NCBI GenBank assembly: GCA_949987565.1 | Contig: OX465116.1 | Span: forward strand, 124,001-188,000 | Direction of reading: 5' to 3' | DNA length: 64,000 nt | Origin: Luidia sarsii | Lineage: Eukaryota > Echinodermata > Asteroidea > Paxillosida > Luidiidae | In this document: piece after piece, positions 45,691-57,509 of the stretch | How the letters are laid out: the number at the start of each line of letters is the position of its first letter | Numbering within the stretch: position 1 is the first letter of the stretch | The notes under the pieces: generated by a model | Databases searched by the model: none | The model's input: the letters and a program-made list of their open reading frames with translations, nothing else | What the model was told of the DNA's origin: nothing | Translations under genes and position numbers: made by a program

Positions 45691-46958
45691 TAATTCATTG
45701 AGGTTTGCCCTGCTCGACGTCATCAAAACCAAGTGCTCAGCCCGATGCTTGAAGAAAAATGTTATACCGATTGGATCTCATCTCATGTAACCTTTTATCA
45801 TTGATAAATATTTTCAAAGTCTACAATGCCAAAATTAAATTAGAACCATGGATAGCAAAATCTTTGTGATGAACTCACTGAAGACTCGTAGCATTTCTAA
45901 TCAGTCTCTTCTCTTCTTGGGCTCTGGTCAGAATCCTGTTGGCACCACTGGATAATGGCAGGTAAGAGCTGAAGTAAAGGGAAAAGAACAAAACTTGATC
46001 TTCAGGTTTTATTCAATAGACACAATTCTCAATGGCAAAAATAATCCTGAAATAAGAATTGCTTTAGAACTTAAAAATTGCTTTAGAACTTAAGGAGTCT
46101 ATTACACACCTCTAGTTAGTCTCATCTGCAATGTTGAGCTTCTTGCACTCATCAAGGAGGTGCTATCAGCAATCCTGCAGAATGAGAAACACACAAGAAA
46201 GAAAATCATTCAAAACAATTTCATCAACTGACAAAACTCTCTGGGAACAATCTCTCCAAGAATCTGAAACTCAACAGCAACAGCAGTTGTCATAGCGACC
46301 GATTCTCATCTGATTCAATGTTTATCAGAACCTGATATTTCTTCCTTAAATTTGTGGCTTTGACTTCAGCCCTCCATCCAAATAATCTTTCTTAATCCTT
46401 AGAAATTGAAATGGTCGATGTGACTAAATGTTGTTTGATACAAACCTGATGGATTTGCTGTGATGTACTACTCAAAAACAGGGTCATCCTAGTCACCCCT
46501 CCTCCCTCCGTCCCTGCAGTATCTTCCAGGATGGAGGACAAGGCATCCTCTTGGCTGGTCACTCCATGGACTGCTCACATATCTGCAGAAAAAAGGGAAG
46601 AAAAGAGAAAAAACTTGCCCCCGACAAAGCTGGGCATCATTAGTCCAACATTCAAATGCAAACAAAAACTTCTACTCTACTCTAGCACACCAACTCTCAC
46701 ACTCACACCACCCTAGAGATCTTAACCCTGGCTAAAACTTTACATTACGCCTGATCTATACAATCTTACTTCTGTCCCAAGCATTGAGCATTCTCTGCGA
46801 TGGTCGTCTTCAGGAGCTTCCACTGGAATCTGAAGAAGATAAAAATCCTTTCTCTTTAGATTTCATTGATAATGTCAAATATTTTCAAAGTGTACCATGA
46901 CAATATTAATCATGTTAAATTAGAACCATGGATAGCAAAAGCCTTGTGATGAACTCAC

Positions 46959-47027
46959 CAGAGACTCGTGGCATTTCTAGTCAGTCTCTTCTCTTCTTGG
47001 GCTCTGGTCAGAATCCTGTCGGCACCA
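46959..47027 (-). CDS. Exon A, representative copy
   Basis: Acceptor CTGCCATTATCCAG, 69 nt (a multiple of 3, so insertion or skipping keeps the frame), donor GTGAG. Reads GADRILTRAQEEKRLTRN, a basic helical peptide. All eight tandem copies keep this frame with few changes, and a variant (GADRIRTRAQDWKRL) lies at 60389-60470. No family recognised. Confidence 0.45.
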
Positions 47028-47419
47028 CTGGATAATGGCAGGTAAGAGCTGAAGTAAAGGAGAAAGAACAAAACTTGCTCTTCAGGTTATATTCATTAGA
47101 TACAATTATCAATGGCAAAAGCATTTTTAAATAAGAATTGCTTTAGAACTTGAGGGATCATCAGTCTATTACACACCTCTAGTTAGTCTCATCTGCAATG
47201 TTGAGCTTCTTAAACTCCTCATCAAGGAGGTGCTATCAGAAATCCTGCAGAATGGGGAAACAATTCAATACTATTTCATGTACTGACAAAACTCTTTGGG
47301 AACAATCTCTCTAATCAATGATCTGAAACTCAACAGCAACAGCAGTTGCCATAGCGACAGATTCTCATCTGATTCAATGTTAATCAGATCCTGACATTTT
47401 TTCCTTAAATTTGTGGCTT

Positions 47420-47950
47420 AAGCCGCGTCCGCACTGGACTTCAAATGGGTAAACTAACCGAGCAAATGGGTAAATTTACCAATTTAAGTCCAGTGCGGAC
47501 AGCCCAGGAAGTTTTCCTCCCAGGTAACTTACCCGACTCAAATGGGTAGTTTAACCGACCAACTTCTGGCCTGTTAAATTGACCAGGTCAGTTTAACCGA
47601 GCGGAAAAGTCCAATCCGGACACGACGTCTCGATAAACGACTCAGTAAAAAAACACATCCGGTCCAGCGCAAGACTGGTGCGGACATGGGGTAGTAACGT
47701 GACTACAGTACATGCACATGTACTGTACATAATTTACACACACGGCCGGTAGATTGTGTACAGACATCCGGTGAAAGGTCACCACAAAAGTGCCCTCGTG
47801 CGTTTGTTTGCGCCAGTCAGTTAGTTTTACCGATCGTCTCGGTTAGTTTACCCGAGTCGAATAGTCCAAGTGCGGACGCCTGGTAGATTTACCCATTGGA
47901 ATGTTACCCACGGGCTCAGTAAAAAAAAAAGTCCAGTGCGGACACGGCTT
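47420..47950. mobile_element. 530-bp inverted-repeat DNA transposon, copy 1
   Basis: Ends: AGCCGCGTCCGCACTGGACTT at left (47421 onward) and the matching AAGTCCAGTGCGGACACGGCT at right, with sub-terminal repeats of the same GTCCAGTGCGGACA word at about 47490. Sister cassettes without it read GTGGCTTTGACTTC at this point (for example at 46342), so the insertion is precise. The target duplication is 1-3 bp and ambiguous (T or TTA/TTT). No ORF of size: non-autonomous. Confidence 0.85.
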
Positions 47951-50082
47951 TTGACTTCAACCCTCTATCCAAATAATCTTTCTTTATCCTTAGAACTTGA
48001 AATGATCGATGGGACTAAATGTTGTTCGACACAAACCTGATGGATTTGCTGTGATGTACTCCTCAAAAACAAGGTCATCCTAGTCACCCCTCCTCCCTCC
48101 GTCCCTGCAGTATCTTCCAGGATGGAGGACAAGGCATCCTCTTGGCCGGTCACTCCATGGACTGCTCACATATCTGCATACAAAGGGGAAGAAAAAAGAA
48201 AAAACTTGCCCCCGACAAAGCTGGGCATCATTAGTCCAACATTCAAATGCAAAACAAACTTCTACTCTACTCTAGCACACCAACTCTCACACTCACACCA
48301 CCCTAGAGATCTTAACCCTGGCTAAAACTTTACATTACGCCTGATCTATACAATCTTACTTCTGTCCCAAGCATTGAGCATTCTCTGCGATGGTCGTCTT
48401 CAGGAGCTTCCACTGGAATCTGAAGAAGATAAAAATCCTTGCTCTTTAGATTTCATTGATAATGTCAAATATTTTCAAAGTGTACCAAGACAATATTAAT
48501 CATGTTAAATTAGAACCATGGATAGCAAAAGCCTTGTGATGAACTCACCGAAGAGTCGTGGCATTTTTAATCAGTTTTTTCTTCTTGGGCTCTGGTCAGA
48601 ATCCTGTTGGCAGCACTGGATAAAGGCAGGTAAGAGCTGAAGTAAAAGAAAAAGAACAAAACTTGCTCTTCAGGTTTTATTGATTAGATACAATTCTCAA
48701 TGGCAAAAAACATTTTCAATAAGAATTGCTTTACAACTTGAGGGATTGTTGAGTCTATTACACACCTCTAGTTAGTGTCATCTGCAATGTTGAGCTTCTT
48801 AAACTCCTCAAGGAGGTGCTATCAGCAATCCTGCAGAATGAGAAACACAAAGGAAAGAAAAAAAAATCAATACAATTTCATAAACTGAAAAAAACTCTTT
48901 GGGAACAATCTCTAACCAATTCTGAAACCCAACAGCAACAGCAGTTGCCATAGCGACATATACTCATCTGATTCAATGTTTATCAGATGCAGACATTTTC
49001 TTCCTTGAATTTGTGGCTTGGACTTCAGCCCTCCATCCGAATAATCTTTCTCAATCATTACAAATTAAAATGATCAATGAAACTAAACAAATGTTGTTTG
49101 ATACAAACCTAATGGATTTGCTGTGATGTACTCCTCAAAAACAGGGTCATCCTAGTCACACCTCCTCCCTCCGTCCCTGCAGTATCTTCCAGGATGGAGG
49201 ACAAGGCATCCTCTTGGCTGGTCACTCCATGGACTGCTCACATATCTGCAGAAAAAAGGGAAGAAAAGAGAAAAAACTTGCCCCCGACAAAGCTGGGCAT
49301 CATTAGTCCAACATTCAAATGCAAACAAAAACTTCTACTCTACTCTAGCACACCAACTCTCACACTCACACCACCCTAGAGATCTTAACCCTGGCTAAAA
49401 CTTTACATTACGCCTGATCTATACAATCTTACTTCTGTCCCAAGCATTGAGCATTCTCTGCGATTGTCGTCTTCATGAGCTTCCACTGGAATCTGAAGAA
49501 GATAAAAATCCTTTCTCTTTAGATTTCATTGATAATGTCAAATATTTTCAAAGTGTACCATGACAATATTAATCATGTTAAATTAGAACCATGGATAGCA
49601 AAAGCCTTGTGATGAACTCACCAGAGACTCGTGGCATTTCTAGTCAGTCTCTTCTCTTCTTGGGCTCTGGTCAGAATCCTGTCGGCACCACTGGATAATG
49701 GCAGGTAAGAGCTGAAGTAAAGGAGAAAGAACAAAACTTGCTCTTCAGGTTATATTCATTAGATACAATTATCAATGGCAAAAGCATTTTTAAATAAGAA
49801 TTGCTTTAGAACTTGAGGGATCATCAGTCTATTACACACCTCTAGTTAGTCTCATCTGCAATGTTGAGCTTCTTAAACTCCTCATCAAGGAGGTGCTATC
49901 AGAAATCCTGCAGAATGGGGAAACAATTCAATACTATTTCATGTACTGACAAAACTCTTTGGGAACAATCTCTCTAATCAATGATCTGAAACTCAACAGC
50001 AACAGCAGTTGCCATAGCGACAGATTCTCATCTGATTCAATGTTAATCAGATCCTGACATTTTTTCCTTAAATTTGTGGCTT

Positions 50083-50613
50083 AAGCCGCGTCCGCACTGG
50101 ACTTCAAATGGGTAAACTAACCGAGCAAATGGGTAAATTTACCAATTTAAGTCCAGTGCGGACAGCCCAGGAAGTTTTCCTCCCAGGTAACTTACCCGAC
50201 TCAAATGGGTAGTTTAACCGACCAACTTCTGGCCTGTTAAATTGACCAGGTCAGTTTAACCGAGCGGAAAAGTCCAATCCGGACACGACGTCTCGATAAA
50301 CGACTCAGTAAAAAAACACATCCGGTCCAGCGCAAGACTGGTGCGGACATGGGGTAGTAACGTGACTACAGTACATGCACATGTACTGTACATAATTTAC
50401 ACACACGGCCGGTAGATTGTGTACAGACATCCGGTGAAAGGTCACCACAAAAGTGCCCTCGTGCGTTTGTTTGCGCCAGTCAGTTAGTTTTACCGATCGT
50501 CTCGGTTAGTTTACCCGAGTCGAATAGTCCAAGTGCGGACGCCTGGTAGATTTACCCATTGGAATGTTACCCACGGGCTCAGTAAAAAAAAAAGTCCAGT
50601 GCGGACACGGCTT
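50083..50613. mobile_element. 530-bp inverted-repeat DNA transposon, copy 2
   Basis: Same site and sequence as copy 1, carried by the 2,663-bp duplication. Confidence 0.85.
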
Positions 50614-52756
50614 TTGACTTCAACCCTCTATCCAAATAATCTTTCTTTATCCTTAGAACTTGAAATGATCGATGGGACTAAATGTTGTTCGACACAAACC
50701 TGATGGATTTGCTGTGATGTACTCCTCAAAAACAAGGTCATCCTAGTCACCCCTCCTCCCTCCGTCCCTGCAGTATCTTCCAGGATGGAGGACAAGGCAT
50801 CCTCTTGGCCGGTCACTCCATGGACTGCTCACATATCTGCATACAAAGGGGAAGAAAAAAGAAAAAACTTGCCCCCGACAAAGCTGGGCATCATTAGTCC
50901 AACATTCAAATGCAAAACAAACTTCTACTCTACTCTAGCACACCAACTCTCACACTCACACCACCCTACAGATCTTAACCCTGGCTAAAACTTTACATTA
51001 CGCATGATCTATACAATCTTACTTCTGTCCCAAGCATTGAGCATTCTCTGCGATTGTCGTCTTCAGGAGCTTCCACTGGAATCTGAAGAAGATAAAAATC
51101 CTTGCTCTTTAGATTTCATTGATAATGTCAAATATTTTCAAAGTGTACCAAGACAATATTAATCATGTTAAATTAGAACCATGGATAGCAAAAGCCTTGT
51201 GATGAACTCACCGAAGAGTCGTGGCATTTTTAATCAGTTTTTTCTTCTTGGGCTCTGGTCAGAATCCTGTTGGCAGCACTGGATAAAGGCAGGTAAGAGC
51301 TGAAGTAAAAGAAAAAGAACAAAACTTGCTCTTCAGGTTTTATTGATTAGATACAATTCTCAATGGCAAAAAACATTTTCAATAAGAATTGCTTTACAAC
51401 TTGAGGGATTGTTGAGTCTATTACACACCTCTAGTTAGTGTCATCTGCAATGTTGAGCTTCTTAAACTCCTCAAGGAGGTGCTATCAGCAATCCTGCAGA
51501 ATGAGAAACACAAAGGAAAGAAAAAAAAATCAATACAATTTCATAAACTGAAAAAAACTCTTTGGGAACAATCTCTAACCAATTCTGAAACCCAACAGCA
51601 ACAGCAGTTGCCATAGCGACATATACTCATCTGATTCAATGTTTATCAGATGCAGACATTTTCTTCCTTGAATTTGTGGCTTGGACTTCAGCCCTCCATC
51701 CGAATAATCTTTCTCAATCATTACAAATTAAAATGATCAATGAAACTAAACAAATGTTGTTTGATACAAACCTAATGGATTTGCTGTGATGTACTCCTCA
51801 AAAACAGGGTCATCCTAGTCACACCTCCTCCCTCCGTCCCTGCAGTATCTTCCAGGATGGAGGACAAGGCATCCTCTTGGATGGTCACTCCACGGACTGC
51901 TCACATATCTGCAGAAAAAAGGGAAGACAAAAGAAAAAAACTTGCCCCCGACAAAGCTGGGCATCATTAGTCCAACATTCAAATGCAAAACTAACTTCTA
52001 CTCTACTGTAGCACACCAACTCTCACACTCACACCACCCTACAGATCTTAACCCTGGCTAAAACTTTACATTACGCATGATCTATACAATCTTACTTCAG
52101 TCCCAAGAATTGAGCATCCACTGTGATGGTCGTCTTCAGGAGCTGACACTGGAATATGAAGAAGATAAAAATCCTTGCTTTTAAGATTTCATAATTGATG
52201 TCAAATATTTTCAAAGTGTACCAAGACAATACTAATCATGTTAATTTAGAACCATGGATAGCAAAGCTTTGTGATGAACTCACCGAAGAGTTGTGGCATT
52301 TTTTAAACAGTTTTTTTCTTCTTGGGCTCTGGTCAGAATCCTGTTGGCACCACTGGATAAAGGCAGGTAAGAGCTGAAGTAAAGGAAAAAGAACAAAACT
52401 TGCTCTTCAGGTTTTATTGATTAGATACAATTCTCAATGGCAAAAAACATTTTCAATAAGAATTGCTTTACAACTTGAGGGATTGTTGAGTCTATTACAC
52501 ACCTCTAGTTAGTGTCATCTGCAATGTTGAGCTTCTTAAACTCCTCAAGGAGGTGCTATCAGCAATCCTGCAGAATGAGAATCCAAAAAGAAATAAAATC
52601 ATTCAATACAATTTCAAGAACTGATCAAACTCTCTGGGAACAATCTCTCTAACAAGAATCTGAAACCCAACAGCAACAGCAGTTGCCATAGCGACAGATT
52701 CTCATCTGATTCAATGTTAATCAGATCCTGACATTTTTTCCTTAAATTTGTGGCTT

Positions 52757-53286
52757 AAGCCACGTCCGCACTGGACTTAAAATGGGTAAACTAACCGAGC
52801 AAATGGGTAAATTGACCATTTTAAGTCCAGTGCGGACAGCCCAGGAAGTTTTCCTCCCAGGTAACTTATCCGACTCAAATGGGTAGTTTAACCAACCAAC
52901 TTCTGCCCGGTTAAATTGACCAGGTCAGTTTAACCGAGCGGAAAAGTCCAATCCGGACACGACGTCTCGGTAAACGACTCGGTAAAAAAACACATCTGGT
53001 CCAGCGCAAGACTGGTGCGGGCTTGGGGTAGTAACGTGACTACAGTACATGCACATGTACTGTACATAATGTACACACACGGCTGGTAGATTGTGTACAG
53101 ACATCCGGTGAAAGGTCACCACAAAAGTGCCCTCATGCGTTTGTTTGCGCCAGTCAGTTAGTTTTACCGATCGTCTCGGTTAGTTTACCCGAGTCGAATA
53201 GTCCAAGTGCGGATGCCTGGTAGATTTACCCATTGGAATGTTACCCACGGGCTCAGTAAAAAAAAAGTCCAGTGCGGACACGGCTT
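52757..53286. mobile_element. 530-bp inverted-repeat DNA transposon, copy 3
   Basis: Same insertion point in another cassette, with more differences from copies 1 and 2 (CCACGTCC, TTATCCGAC, GCGGGCTTGG). It shares its site by older cassette duplication. Confidence 0.85.
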
Positions 53287-54900
53287 TTGACTTCAACCCT
53301 CCATCCAAATAATCTTTCTTTATCCTTAGAACTTGAAATGATCGATGGGACTAAATGATGTTTGATACAAACCTGATGGATTTGCTGTGATGTACTCCTC
53401 AAAAACAGGATCATCCCAGTCACCCCTCCTCCCTCCTTCCCTGCAGTATCTTCCAGGATGGAGGACAAGGCATCCTCTTGGCTGGTCACTCCATGGACTG
53501 CTCACATATCTGCAGAAAAAAAGGGAAGAAAAGGGAAAAAACTTGCCCCGACAAAGCTGGGCATCATTAGTCCAACATTCAAATGCAAAAAAAACCTTCT
53601 ACTCTACTCTAGCACACCAACTCTCACACTCACACCACCCTAGAGATCTTAACCCTGGCTAAAACTTTACATTACGCATGATCTATACAATCTTACTTCT
53701 GTTCCAAGCATTGAGCATTCTCTGCGATGGTCGTCTTCAGGAGCTTCCACTGGAATCTGAAGAAGATAAAAATCCTTGCTCTTTAGATTTCATTGATAAT
53801 GTCAAATATTTTCAAAGTGTACCATGACAATATTAATCATGTTAAATTAGAACCATGGATAGCAAAAGCTTTGTAATAAACTCACCGAAGACTCGTGGCA
53901 TTTCTAGTCAGTCTCTTCTCTTCTTGGGCTCTGGTCAGAATCCCGTCGGCACCACTGGATAATGGCAGGTAAGAGCTGAAGTAAAGGAGAAAGAACAAAG
54001 CTTGCTCTTCAGGTTTCATTTATTAGATACAATCTCAATGGCCAAAAAACCCCAATTTTTTAAATAAGAATTGCTTTACAACTTGAGGGATTGTTGAGTC
54101 TATTACACACCTCTAGTTAGTCTCATCTGCAATGTTGAGCTTCTTAAACTCCTCAAGGAGGTGCTATCAGCAATCCTGCAGAATGAAAAAAATATATAAA
54201 TCAAAACAATTTCATGTACTGACAAAACTCTTTGGGAATAATCTCTCCAAGAATCTGAAACTCAACAGCAACAGCAGTTGTCATAGTGACAGATTCTCAT
54301 CTGATTCAATGTTTATCAGAACCTGATATTTTTTTCTTAAATTTGTGGCTTTGACTTCAGCCCTCCATCCAAATAATCTTTCTTTATCCTTAGAAATTGA
54401 AATGATCGATGGGACTTAATGTTGTTTGATACAAACCTGATGGATTTGCCGTGATGTACTCCTCAAAAACAGGGTCATCCTAGTCACCCCTCCTCCCTCC
54501 GTCCCTGCGGTATCTTCCATGATGGAGGACAAGGCATCCTCTTGGCTGGTCACTCCATGGACTGCTCACATATCTGCAGAAAAAAAGGGAAGAAAAGAGA
54601 AAAAACTTGCCCCCGACAAAGCTGGGCATCATTAGTCCAACATTCAAATGCAAAACTAACTTCTACTCTACTCTAGCACACCAACTCTCACACTCACACC
54701 ACCCTAGAGATCTTAACCCTGGCTAAAACTTTACATTACGCCTGATCTATACAATCTTACTTCTGTCCCAAGAATTGAGCATTCTCTGCGATGGTCGTCT
54801 TCAGGAGCTTCCACTGGAATCTGAAGAAGATAAAAATCCTTGCTCTTTAGATTTCTTTGATAATGTCAAATATTTTCAAAGTGTACCAAGACAATATTAA

Positions 54901-55377
54901 TTGTGTCGTGTCGTCTACGAGATTCCGTGTGGCGAGTGCAACCAGGTCTACATCGGCGAAACCGGCCGGCCCATCGGTGAGAGAATCAAGGAGCATCAAC
55001 GCGACGTGAGACTTTCCCGTGTGGACGGATCGGCGGTAGCCGAACACGCTTGGGGAGCTGGTCACCGCCCCAATTGGGACGATGTACGGTGTATTGACCG
55101 AGAACAACATTGGTACACCAGGCGTGTCAAGGAGGCCATCCACATCCGACTTCGCCGAAACAACATCAATCGAGACAGCGGCATTGACATCCCCGGTTTC
55201 TGGCTCCCCACCATCAGACGCCACGACCGCCGACCCACCACGGACGGGGCCGCTAGTGGACGCCAGAATCGCGCGCCAAACCGCACGATCACCACTACGA
55301 CGTCCGCAAACCGGTACACAATTACCGGCGAAGCGGACATAAACAGACGCCGCAGCGCGCATTCTTCAGTTGCCTGA
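54901..55377 (+). pseudogene. Penelope-like GIY-YIG endonuclease domain, 3-prime part of the ORF
   Basis: The C-terminal nuclease of Penelope-like retroelements, which cuts target DNA for priming. From the left boundary: VYEIPCGECNQVYIGETGR (GIY-like and YIG motifs with a CxxC pair), then RIKEHQ, AEHAW and NW blocks, and RVKEAIHIR, followed by a low-complexity basic tail to TGA at 55375-55377. The frame is intact for about 158 codons. The reverse transcriptase and everything upstream are missing, so it cannot act on its own. TGA lies inside the CTGATGA of the ribozyme-like motif. Confidence 0.9.
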
Positions 55378-55494
55378 TGAAGGTTCGCAGTTAGCAACCG
55401 AAACGTCGCCACCAGCAACGACACATCGCGTGACTTTGATCACCCTTTCCACTTATCTGCACCACCGCGATGAACAACCCCTTTATTTCTATTG
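54902..55494 (+). mobile_element. 5-prime-truncated Penelope-like element with 9-bp target duplication
   Basis: 593 bp inserted in a cassette intron between identical AATATTAAT words (54893-54901 and 55495-55503). The uninterrupted intron in sister cassettes reads CAATATTAATCATGTTAA. It contains the endonuclease end, the hammerhead-like motif and a short 3-prime region ending CTTTATTTCTATTG. Plus strand, opposite to the host exons. Confidence 0.9.
55374..55407 (+). ncRNA. Hammerhead-ribozyme-like core
   Basis: CTGATGA (55374-55380), a GGTT / AACC stem with a 10-nt loop, then GAAAC (55400-55404) and GTC: the order of a hammerhead core. Penelope-like elements are known to carry such minimal type I motifs. 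GTTGC just before and GCAAC just after could form helix I. Helix III is almost absent in the single unit (the ACGT is self-complementary), so activity is uncertain. Confidence 0.5.
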
Positions 55495-56999
55495 AATATT
55501 AATCATGTTAATTTAGAACCATGGATAGCAAAAGCTTTGTGATGAACTCACCGAAGAGTCGTGACATTTTTTAAACAGTTTTTTCTTCTTGGGCTCTGGT
55601 CAGAATCCTGTTGGCACCACTGGATAATGGCAGGTAAGAGCTGAAGTAAAGGAGAAAGAACAAAACTTGCTCTTCAGGTTATATTCATCAGATACAATTC
55701 TCAATAGCAAACAAATATTTGTGATTAAGAATTGAGGGATTGTTGAGTCTATTACACACCTCTAGTTAGTCCCATCTGCAATGTTGAGCTTCTTAAACTC
55801 ACCAAGGAGCTGCTATCAGCAATCCTGCAGAATGAGAAACACAAAAGAAAGAAAACCATTCAATACAATTTTATGAACTGACAAAACTCAGTGGGAACAA
55901 TCTCTCTAACCAAGAATCAAAGTCAATATCAACAGCAGTTGCCATAGCAAGAAATTCTCGTCCGATTCAATGTTTATAAGATGCAGACATTTCTTCCTAA
56001 AATGTGTGGCTTTGAGCCCTCCACCCAAAAAATCTTTCTTTATCCTTAGAACTTAAAATGATTGATAGGACTTGTTTGATACAAACCTGATGGATTTTCT
56101 GTGATGTACTCCTAAAAAACAGGGTCATCCTAGTCACCCCTCCTCCCTCCGTCCCTGCAGTATCTTCCAGGATGAAGGACAAGGCATCCTCTTGGCTGGT
56201 AACTCCATGGACTGCTCACATATCTGCAGAAAAAAAGGGAAGAAAACAGAAAAAACGGATTCAATGTTTATCAGATGCAGACATTTTCTTTCTTAAGTTT
56301 TTGGCTTTGACTTCAATCCTCCATCCAAATAGTCTTTCTTTATCCTTAGAACTTGAAATGATCAGGTTTTATTTATTACATACAATTATCAATGCCAAAA
56401 AGCATTTTGAATAAGAATTGCTTTACAACTTGAGGGATTGTTGAGTCTATTTATACACACCTCTAGTTACATGTAGTCTCATCTGCAATGTTGAGCTTCT
56501 TAAACTCCTCAAGGAGGTGCTATCTGCAATCCTGCAGAATGAGAAACAAAAAAGAAAGAAAATTATGCAATACAATTTCTGGAACTGTCTTTAGGAACGG
56601 CAACAGCAGTTGTCATAGCGACAGATTCTAATCTGATTCAATATTTATCAGATGCAGACATTTTCTTCCTTAAATTTGTGGCTTTGACTTCAGCCCTCCA
56701 TCCAAATAATCTTTCTTTATCCTTAGAACTTGAAATGATCGATGGGACTAAATGTTGTTTGATACAAACCTGATGGATTTGCTGTGATGTACTCCTCAAA
56801 AACAGGGTCATCCTAGTCACCCCTCCTCCCTCCGTCCCTGCGGTATCTTCCATGATGGAGGACAAGGCATCCTATTGGCTGGTCACTCCATGGACTGCTC
56901 ACATATCTGCAGAAAAAAGGGAAGAAAACAGAAAAAACTTGCCCCAGACTAAGCCGGGTTAGTCCTACATTCAAATGCAAAACATAAATCCCACTCAAG

Positions 57000-57430
57000 C
57001 TCACCAACATTCAAGCATTCCCAGTACCTTCTGTATCTTCAAGCACACCACCATTCACACTCACACCAATCTGAGATTGACTAATTAGGTCCAGCAAGAG
57101 CTGGGCATTCTACTCACCAAAGACCTCAATAAGTGAGACTGAGAAATTGTCCTCTACAGTCCAACTAACTCAGCCTCCTCTTATTGTGTCTTTGAAATGA
57201 CCTACCGGTATTCTTTTTGTTTCACATGAACTTAAAAGATCCAGTTCATTTCAATTACTTTTTACGAACCCTGACCTACATTTATTGAGTCTGAAAACTA
57301 ACATTTCAAACTGGAGAATGACGTCAATAAATGAAATGACACATAACATTGGACATGTTTTTTGTGGCCCTTGCTGTATTTCTCTTTGTTTAATACAAGG
57401 AGTCTTAATTATACTGCTTTGATAAGCAGG
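57000..57430. other. Unassigned segment upstream of the cassette array
   Basis: AT-rich, no exon-like cassette recognised. Confidence 0.3.
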
Positions 57431-57509
57431 GTGTGTGTGTAGCCATGGCAGCTCAGAAATCTCCTCAGCAGTTCTTGAAGGAGAAGTAATTATTTATATA
57501 CAAGATCCT

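Larger units (their letters stand above)
46495..51822. repeat. 2,663-bp tandem duplication inside the cassette array
   Basis: 46495-49158 is repeated at 49158-51822 with a constant offset of 2,663. Each copy has two A-B-C-D cassettes and one 530-bp transposon. Differences are few (for example CCCTAGAG/CCCTACAG near 48303 and 50966, GATGG/GATTG near 46818 and 49481). Confidence 0.92.
43284..56911 (-). repeat. Tandem array of A-B-C-D exon-like cassettes
   Basis: Four short conserved blocks, each bounded by AG and GT on the minus strand, recur in the order A, B, C, D about ten times. Approximate positions. A: 45876, 46959, 48546, 49619, 51208, 52280, 53880, 55550. B: 46769, 48358, 49432, 51021, 52095, 53697, 54764. 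C: 46445, 48039, 49108, 50702, 51772, 53371, 54437, 56087, 56770. D: 46110, 47174, 48763, 49837, 51425, 52500, 54107, 55757, 56458. Older, more diverged members sit at 43700-45340. Introns are also conserved, so whole gene segments were duplicated. Cassettes are 0.7-1.6 kb depending on insertions. Confidence 0.8.

Noticed and set aside
46531..46716. Plus-strand ORFs MEDKASSWLVTPW repeated in every cassette
   Set aside because: They are the antisense of the C-type exon block, whose minus-strand frame and splice sites are the more convincing reading.
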